From the NCBI GenBank assembly GCA_020637595.1, contig JACKKE010000005.1, positions 186,001 through 250,000 on the forward strand: a DNA stretch of 64,000 nucleotides, written 5' to 3'. Under the pieces are notes generated by a model that saw nothing but the letters and a program-made list of their open reading frames with translations, ran no database searches and was not told the origin of the DNA. Of the stretch, positions 58,767-64,000 are shown piece by piece. Within the stretch, counting starts at the first letter, position 1. Each line of letters begins with the position of its first letter. This DNA is from Rhodobacter sp. GTDB taxonomy: Bacteria > Pseudomonadota > Alphaproteobacteria > Rhodobacterales > Rhodobacteraceae. The position numbers and the translations under genes were made by a program.

Positions 58767-59681
58767 TCAAGCCAGTTCTGCGATGAAATCGGCGGCCAGG
58801 CGGCTGGCCAGCGCGGGGGTGCCCTGTTGTGCCTCGATCCGGCGGATGCGGCGCAGGTAGCGGTGCAGCGGCACGTCCCAGGTAAAGCCCATGCCGCCAT
58901 GCAGCTGGATCGCGCCCTCGGCCACCTGCACGCCGCCCTGGGTTGCGGCCAGAAAGGCGGTGGTGCCGCTGCGGGCCTCGCCGGTGTCGCCAAGGCTGCG
59001 CCGCAGCGCATGGCGCAGCCCTTCGAGCGCGAGTTTCTGTCGTGCCAGGGCGTGACGGACGGCTTGCAGGGCGATCAGCGGGCGGCCGAACTGCACGCGG
59101 GTGGTGGTGTGGTCGACGACGGTCTGCATGCAGGTCTCGGCCGCGCCAAGGATTTCCGCGCAGGCCAGGGCGCGGGCGTCGCGGGTCAGGGCCGCCATTG
59201 CTGCCGGGTCCAGCCGGGCGACGACCGTGCCGCCGCTGATCCGGGCCAACGGCAGTTCGAGGTCGAGCGCGCCGAGCGGCGTGACCTCGGCATCGGCCAG
59301 CGTGACCACCGCGCCGGTTTCCAGAACCGCATGGGTGCAGGTGTCGGACAGCGCGGCGCCGCCCGCCCCCTGCAAGGTTGCGGCCGCCTCGCCGGTGCAG
59401 AGCGCGGCGGCGAGGTCCGGCGCGACCGGGGCCAGTGCGCGCGCCAGCAGCATCGTTTCGCTCAGCGGCACGGGCAGCAAGGCCCGGCCAGCGGCCTGCG
59501 CCACCGGCACCGCGAAGGCCAGCGGCAACGCCATGCCGCCAACCGCCTCGGGGGCGAGGACACCTGTCAGCCCGGCCTCGGCCAGATGCGCGGCCCGGGC
59601 CCGCGGTTCGGTCGGCAGGGCCTGCATCGCGGCCAGCGCGGCATCGAAGAAATCTTCGGGTTTGAGGTCGTCGGAGTCCAT
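58767..59681 (-). CDS. Short acyl-CoA dehydrogenase subunit (FadE-like)
   Basis: A 304-residue dehydrogenase-like protein with a shortened N-terminal domain. It keeps TRVQFGRPLIALQAVRHALA and IQLHGGMGFTWDVPLHRYLRR of the C-terminal helical domain. The next gene upstream (2 bases away) encodes a full-length partner, so the two probably form a heteromer. It resembles the other short subunit at 52.0 kb, giving two such pairs in one window. Confidence 0.8.
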   Translation of the reverse strand: MDSDDLKPEDFFDAALAAMQALPTEPRARAAHLAEAGLTGVLAPEAVGGMALPLAFAVPVAQAAGRALLPVPLSETMLLARALAPVAPDLAAALCTGEAAATLQGAGGAALSDTCTHAVLETGAVVTLADAEVTPLGALDLELPLARISGGTVVARLDPAAMAALTRDARALACAEILGAAETCMQTVVDHTTTRVQFGRPLIALQAVRHALARQKLALEGLRHALRRSLGDTGEARSGTTAFLAATQGGVQVAEGAIQLHGGMGFTWDVPLHRYLRRIRRIEAQQGTPALASRLAADFIAELA

Positions 59682-59683
59682 GC

Positions 59684-60877
59684 TCAGCGTCCCTTGGGCA
59701 GGTTCAGAATGCGTTGCGCGATGATGTCCAGCTGCACCTCGGTGCTGCCGGCATAGATCGTCGCCGCGCGCGAGAACAGATAGCCCTGCTCGAACCGCGC
59801 GCGGGCACGGCGGGCCACGGGGCCGGCATTGGCGGGCAGTTGCGAGACCAGATCGAGCGCCAGTTTGACAAAGTTCTGGTGGCTCTCGCTCCAGTGCAGT
59901 TTCATCAGCGAGCCGCGCGCGCCGATCCGGTCGCCTTCGGCCAGGGCCTCGACCGCCAGTTCCACATACCCCTTGACCATGTCGATATCGGTCAACGCCT
60001 GGGCGATGCGGCGGCGGGTGTGACCGTCCTCCAGCAGACCGCGGGTCGCCGGTTCGCTGGCGATCGCGGACACCAGATGGCGCAGCTCGTTTTCAAAGCG
60101 CCAGGCGCGATACATGCGGTTGGTGGCGCGCTCGATTTCCAGCACGCGGATCGCCGCCGACCAGCCCTCGTCCGGGGCGCCGAGCATCTCGGCCTCGTCC
60201 AGCCAGACATTGTCGAGGAACACCTCGCAGAACGAGTCACGTCCGTCGATCGAGCGGATCGTGTTCACCCGCACGCCCTCGCGGTCCATCGGCAGGGCGA
60301 ACATGACCATCCCGCGGTGGCGGTCCTCGACGCTGCCGGTGCGCGCCAGCAGCAGGCATTTCTGCGACCGATAGGCGCCCGAGGTCCAGATCTTCTGCCC
60401 GTTCGCCCGCCAGCCGTCGCCGTCGCGGGTGACCTTGGTCCGCAGCCGCGCCAGATCGGACCCGGCCTCGGGCTCGGAAAAGCCCTGGCACCAGATCTCG
60501 GTCATGTCGAGGATCCGCGGCAGCAGCGCGGCCTTCTGCGCTGCGCTGCCGACGGCCTGGATCACCGGGCCGCAGAGTTCCTTGCCGATCGAATTGACGC
60601 TCTCGGGCAGAGCGCGGGCGCCGAATTCACGGCTCATCGCCAGATGCTCGCGCAGGGTCAGCCCGTGGCCGCCATAGTCGGTCGGCCAGGTGATCCCGGC
60701 CAGACCGGCGCGGTGCATCGCCGCCTCGTAGGCGCGGCAGGCGGCCAGATCGGGGGCGGCATAGTCCGTGCGGTCGGCGTGAAAGCCGGCTGGCGTGTTG
60801 CCATCGAACCAGGCGGCGGCGCGGGCGCCGAAGTCGGTGGCGATGGTCAGCGGAGCCGCGGCGGGTTGGGCTGTCAT
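59684..60877 (-). CDS. Acyl-CoA dehydrogenase, long subunit
   Basis: A 397-residue acyl-CoA dehydrogenase. QGFSEPEAGSDLARLRTKV and GDGWRANGQKIWTSGAYRSQKCLLLA bind flavin, IYAGSTEVQLDIIAQRIL is the C-terminal loop, and WPTDYGGHGLTLREHL is a conserved N-terminal segment. It overlaps the acyl-CoA ligase gene by 4 bases. With the short subunit it should desaturate an activated acid. Confidence 0.87.
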   Translation of the reverse strand: MTAQPAAAPLTIATDFGARAAAWFDGNTPAGFHADRTDYAAPDLAACRAYEAAMHRAGLAGITWPTDYGGHGLTLREHLAMSREFGARALPESVNSIGKELCGPVIQAVGSAAQKAALLPRILDMTEIWCQGFSEPEAGSDLARLRTKVTRDGDGWRANGQKIWTSGAYRSQKCLLLARTGSVEDRHRGMVMFALPMDREGVRVNTIRSIDGRDSFCEVFLDNVWLDEAEMLGAPDEGWSAAIRVLEIERATNRMYRAWRFENELRHLVSAIASEPATRGLLEDGHTRRRIAQALTDIDMVKGYVELAVEALAEGDRIGARGSLMKLHWSESHQNFVKLALDLVSQLPANAGPVARRARARFEQGYLFSRAATIYAGSTEVQLDIIAQRILNLPKGR

Positions 60878-63000
60878 TGGTCGTTCTCCTCGTCGGAACC
60901 GGCCGGCACGATGAGCGCATCGAGGGCCAGCACACCCTGCCCCTCGGGCAGGACCAGCAGCGGGTTGATGTCGATTTCGGCCACCTTGTCGCGGTGGGCG
61001 GCGGCAAAGGCCGACAGCGCCGCCACCGTCCGGGCGGCAGCGCGGATATCTGCCCGGGGCCGGCCGCGCGCCCCGTCCAGCACCGGGAACAGTTTCAGCG
61101 ACCGGATCATCGCTTCGGCCTCGGCCGGGCTGGCGGGCGCCGTCTGCACCGCGACATCGCGCAGGATCTCGGCGTGGATCCCGCCCATGCCGACCATCAC
61201 CACCGGCCCGAACACCGGATCACGCGAGATCCCTGCGATCAGTTCGACGCCTTTGGGCGCCATCGGCGTGACCAGCCAGCCGTCCAGACGGGCCTGCGGG
61301 GCGTGCCGTGCGACACTGGCCTGCATGTCGCGCAGCGCCGCACGCAGGGCGTCGCCGTCTTGCAGGCCGACGGCGACGCCGCCGACCTCGGTCTTGTGGG
61401 CGATGTCGGGCGACAGCACCTTAAGGACCACCGGAAAGCCCATCGCCTCGGCCGCCTCGGCCGCGGTTTCGGCGTCTTGCACGACCGCCTCGGGCAGGAC
61501 CGGCACGCCGGCACGGACCAGTGCCTGCTTGGCGGCGTTCTCGTTGCGGAAGGCCTCGGCGGGCAGGGCAGGGGCGGTGGTGGCGACCGGCTTCGGCGCG
61601 GGCTGCGCCAGGGCGTGGCCCAGCTGCGCCAGCGCGGCGATACCGCGGGCGGTGGCGTCGATCGTCGGGAACACCGGGATGCCCAGCCGGGTCAGCGCCG
61701 CCAGTTGCCCGGGGTCACCCTTGGCGCAGACCACCAGCAGGCGGTCGGGGTGGCGCTGGCGCACGTCGGTCAGCGCGGCGATATAGACCTCGCGCAGGCG
61801 CGGCATGGTCATTGCCAGGGTCATCAGCAGGAAGGTCACGTCGCAGCCCGGATCGGCGGTCACCGCCTCGAGCAGGCCACTGAGCATGCCGGGCTGGCTG
61901 GACATCTGCGCGGTCGCATCGACCGGGTTGGCGGTGCCGGCGGCGGGAATCACGGCGCGGATCGCCGCGCGGGTTTCGGCGGCGAGGTCCGGGGTTTCCA
62001 GCCCGGCGGCGGTGGCCGCATCGGCCATCATCACGCCGAACCCACCCGATGCCGCGACCAGTGCCACGCTGCGCCCCCTGGGCAGGCGCGCAACGCCCAG
62101 GGTCGAGATGGCCTCGCCCAGGTCGATCAGTTCTTCCAGGCTGTGAACCCGCAGCGCGCCGTGGCGGGCCAGGACCGCGCCGAACACCGCGTCCGAGGCC
62201 GCAAGCGCCCCGGTGTGCGAGGCCGCAGCCTGCTGCCCGCGTTCCGAGGCGCCGATCTTGAGCACGATCACCGGTTTGCCCGCCGCCCGCGCGCGGTCCA
62301 GCGCGGCGGTCAGGCGGCCAGCATCGCGGCAGGTCTCCATGCAGCACAGGATGCTCTGGGTCTGCGGGTCGTCGGCCAGCCAGGCGATGCCGTCGGCCAG
62401 ATCCACATCCGCCTCGTTGCCGGTGGCCATGAAGCGGCTGACACCCAGCCCCCGGTCCGCGATCAGTTTCATCGCAAAGCTGCCGATATTGCCGCTTTGC
62501 GAGACGATGCCGACCGTTCCGGCCGGCGGCATGGCGGTTTCCAGCACGATCGAGAACGAGCCGATTACCCGGTTGGCGACGCTGACCACGCCCAGGCAGT
62601 TCGGACCGAGCAGGCGCATGCCGCGGGCCTCGGCCAGCACGGCGTCTTGCAGCGCGGCCTCGCCGGCCTCGGCAAAGCCCGAGGTCAGGATGACCGCCGC
62701 CCGCACCCCGCAGAGGGCGCAATCGCGGACTGCGCCGGGCACGGCGGCGGGCGGCACGGCGATGATCGCCAGGTCCGGCACCGTCGGCAGGTCGGCCACG
62801 GCGGTATAGGCCTGCACCCCCTGCACCTGCCCGCCGCGGGTGTTCACCGGATAGATCGGCCCGGCGAACCCGTGCAGTTTCAGCATGTGGATCGGGCGGC
62901 CGCCGATCTTCTGGATCGTTTCCGAGGCACCGATCACGGCGATGCCGTTCGGAGCAAAGAAGGCTTCCAGCCCTGCGCCCAGTTCGGGTCTTGCGGTCAT
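60874..63000 (-). CDS. NDP-forming acyl-CoA synthetase (acetate-CoA ligase family, fused)
   Basis: A 708-residue protein combining the CoA-binding and ligase domains (residues about 14-460: FFAPNGIAVIGASE, IVSQSGNIGSFAMKLIADRG, SHTGALAASDAVFGA with the phosphohistidine region) with a C-terminal ATP-grasp domain (FPVVLKVLSPDIAHKTEVGGVAVG, PMAPKGVELIAGISRDPVFGPVVMVG, then EIDINPLLVL). Such enzymes activate carboxylic acids to CoA thioesters with ADP or GDP release. It is second in the leftward operon and would prime the acid used by the adjacent dehydrogenase pair. Confidence 0.87.
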   Translation of the reverse strand: MTARPELGAGLEAFFAPNGIAVIGASETIQKIGGRPIHMLKLHGFAGPIYPVNTRGGQVQGVQAYTAVADLPTVPDLAIIAVPPAAVPGAVRDCALCGVRAAVILTSGFAEAGEAALQDAVLAEARGMRLLGPNCLGVVSVANRVIGSFSIVLETAMPPAGTVGIVSQSGNIGSFAMKLIADRGLGVSRFMATGNEADVDLADGIAWLADDPQTQSILCCMETCRDAGRLTAALDRARAAGKPVIVLKIGASERGQQAAASHTGALAASDAVFGAVLARHGALRVHSLEELIDLGEAISTLGVARLPRGRSVALVAASGGFGVMMADAATAAGLETPDLAAETRAAIRAVIPAAGTANPVDATAQMSSQPGMLSGLLEAVTADPGCDVTFLLMTLAMTMPRLREVYIAALTDVRQRHPDRLLVVCAKGDPGQLAALTRLGIPVFPTIDATARGIAALAQLGHALAQPAPKPVATTAPALPAEAFRNENAAKQALVRAGVPVLPEAVVQDAETAAEAAEAMGFPVVLKVLSPDIAHKTEVGGVAVGLQDGDALRAALRDMQASVARHAPQARLDGWLVTPMAPKGVELIAGISRDPVFGPVVMVGMGGIHAEILRDVAVQTAPASPAEAEAMIRSLKLFPVLDGARGRPRADIRAAARTVAALSAFAAAHRDKVAEIDINPLLVLPEGQGVLALDALIVPAGSDEENDQ

Positions 63001-63001
63001 C

Positions 63002-63784
63002 TCAGCGGCCCTTGAAGTCGGGTTTGCGCTTTTCGAGGAAGGCCATGCGGGCTTCCCTGGCATCCTCGGTCTTGGCCAGCATCATCGTGATGTTCTGTTC
63101 CATCCGGTAGGCATCGCGTTGCGGCACCAGGTCGACCATGTTCGCCGCCTGCTTGGCGTGGATCATGGCGATCGGGCTCTTGGCCGCGATCTCGGCGGCC
63201 AGCGCCATCGCGGCGGGCATCAGGCCCTCGGGTGGGGTGACCTCTTCCAGGATGCCCCGGCGGTAAAGCTCGGCGGCCTGCACCCGGCAGCCGGTATAGA
63301 ACATCCGCCGCAGCATCGAACGGCCGAACAGCGTTTTCAGCATCGAGGCGCCGCCCGCCAGGCCCACGTCGATCTCGGGCATGCCAAAGACTGCGTTTTC
63401 GGAGGCATAATAGATGTCGCAGGCGGCCATCAGCCCCATGCCGGCCCCTAGCGCCGCGCCGTTGATGGCGGCGATCACGGGTTTCGCGCATTCGCGGATC
63501 GCGTTGCCGGTTTCGCGGGTGATGCGGTTGTGTTCCAGAAAATCGCCGGCCTTGTCCGCGCTGGGGCGGTCGCGCAGGTCGGCGCCCGCGCAGAAGGTCT
63601 TGCCAGTGCCGGTCAGCACCGCGACGCGGATGTCGTCGCGCTCGGAAATCTCGTCGAATACCTCGACAATGCGGCGGCGCAGGGCGCGGTTCAGGGCGTT
63701 CACCGGGGCGCGATTCAGGGTGACGACCGCGATGTGGTCGGATACCTCGAACAGCAGCGGCTGGTCTGCGGTCATGTCGCTCAT
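63002..63784 (-). CDS. Enoyl-CoA hydratase/isomerase family protein
   Basis: A 260-residue crotonase-fold protein. GKTFCAGADLRD and INGAALGAGMGLMAACDIYY form the oxyanion and CoA region; EIDVGLAGGASMLKTLFG holds the active-site segment. A second catalytic Glu is not obvious, so isomerase, thioesterase or hydrolase activity is possible. GGGAGGAC precedes the ATG. It is the first gene of the leftward operon, one base from the acyl-CoA synthetase gene, and two TetR-type sites lie upstream. Confidence 0.85.
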   Translation of the reverse strand: MSDMTADQPLLFEVSDHIAVVTLNRAPVNALNRALRRRIVEVFDEISERDDIRVAVLTGTGKTFCAGADLRDRPSADKAGDFLEHNRITRETGNAIRECAKPVIAAINGAALGAGMGLMAACDIYYASENAVFGMPEIDVGLAGGASMLKTLFGRSMLRRMFYTGCRVQAAELYRRGILEEVTPPEGLMPAAMALAAEIAAKSPIAMIHAKQAANMVDLVPQRDAYRMEQNITMMLAKTEDAREARMAFLEKRKPDFKGR

Positions 63785-63819
63785 GTCTGTCCTCCCATCG
63801 GGTCGGCTCAGATGGACGC

Positions 63820-63837
63820 TGACCGACCGGTCAGTCA
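63820..63837. promoter_or_regulatory. TetR-type operator, copy 1 (near the hydratase gene)
   Basis: TGACCGACCGGTCAGTCA is an 18-base palindrome with one mismatched pair, 35 bases before the hydratase start. A second, better palindrome lies 136 bases further right. Confidence 0.62.
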
Positions 63838-63972
63838 TGGGTAGCGCAGGGACATCGCGTCGAGCAAGCGTCGTGTCGCTGCAAAAACTGCAAAGAACAA
63901 CTGCGTCAGGCGGAAAAGTCTGCGGCCGATGAGCAATTGACGCACGGTGAAACGGTCCACTAGCATCGCCAC

Positions 63973-63990
63973 TGACCGAATGGTCGGTCA
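63973..63990. promoter_or_regulatory. TetR-type operator, copy 2 (right edge)
   Basis: TGACCGA-ATGG-TCGGTCA has perfect 7-base arms and shares TGACCGA and GGTC with copy 1. It lies at the window edge, so a divergent gene, probably the TetR regulator, is expected immediately outside. Confidence 0.6.
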
Positions 63991-64000
63991 AGGTCGCCCG

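Noticed and set aside
60877..63015. A 712-codon open frame on the plus strand opposite the acyl-CoA synthetase
   Set aside because: Antisense to a complete two-domain synthetase with all key motifs, and the translation is Gly/Arg/Gln/His-rich without family features.

Overview
The window is high-GC DNA with GC-rich third codon positions. It carries GcrA, an MmcB-type repair protein, FabI, a TonB-dependent receptor, TRAP and Liv-type transporters and many IclR regulators. This combination suggests an alphaproteobacterium of the Rhodobacterales (Rhodobacteraceae/Paracoccaceae), probably chromosomal. No transposase, integrase, rRNA or CRISPR array was seen.

Bases 1-14,525 are mostly housekeeping: the end of a TonB-dependent receptor, small membrane proteins, an isoprenylcysteine-methyltransferase-like enzyme, mmcB, a c-type cytochrome, an ABC-2 permease, gcrA, a beta-CASP RNA-processing hydrolase, gpt-fabI, pdxH, a double cold-shock protein, a DUF192 protein, tRNA-Pro(TGG), leuA behind a leucine-rich leader peptide, a BASS transporter and a DUF475 membrane protein.

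From 14,536 to the right edge the window is one long catabolic region of modules, most with a local regulator and a visible operator. (a) 14.5-25.3 kb: BKACE enzyme, beta-class GST, flavin hydroxylase, an MhpR-like IclR regulator, a TRAP transporter, an extradiol dioxygenase, an acetoacetate-decarboxylase-like protein, a FAH-family hydrolase and a quinone oxidoreductase. Three copies of a GCGTTCA-N5-TGAACGC palindrome sit at its three promoters. (b) 25.3-28.8 kb: a PcaR/PcaU-type regulator and pcaI-pcaJ-pcaF, which take 3-oxoadipate to succinyl-CoA and acetyl-CoA. (c) 28.8-41.0 kb: a small tautomerase-like protein, a TfdB-like hydroxylase, an IclR regulator, a complete Liv-type ABC transporter, hydroxyquinol dioxygenase, maleylacetate reductase, a flavin reductase, a class D flavin monooxygenase and a TetR regulator. 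Modules c and b together form an apparently complete route from a resorcinol-type phenol through hydroxyquinol, maleylacetate and 3-oxoadipate to central metabolism. (d) 41.1-44.1 kb: a membrane protein with HpaH, HpaI and FAH-family lower meta-cleavage enzymes. (e) 44.1-50.0 kb: a LysR regulator and GMC oxidoreductase, Baeyer-Villiger monooxygenase, esterase and SDR, the expected order for a cyclic or secondary alcohol converted through a ketone to a lactone/ester and then a hydroxy acid. (f) 50.0-63.8 kb: two opposed sets of acyl-CoA enzymes (five acyl-CoA dehydrogenase subunits, a class III CoA-transferase, two enoyl-CoA hydratase family proteins, SDRs, an NDP-forming acyl-CoA ligase), an IclR regulator, an NTF2-like protein and an unusual SDR with a degenerate second SDR half. 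Two TetR-type palindromes at the right edge imply a further regulator just outside.

The best candidates for undescribed biology are module e joined to module f, a putative pathway for a cyclic or branched alicyclic substrate, and the three-operator IclR regulon of module a. All functions are read from protein sequence and context without database searches; substrates are inferences.
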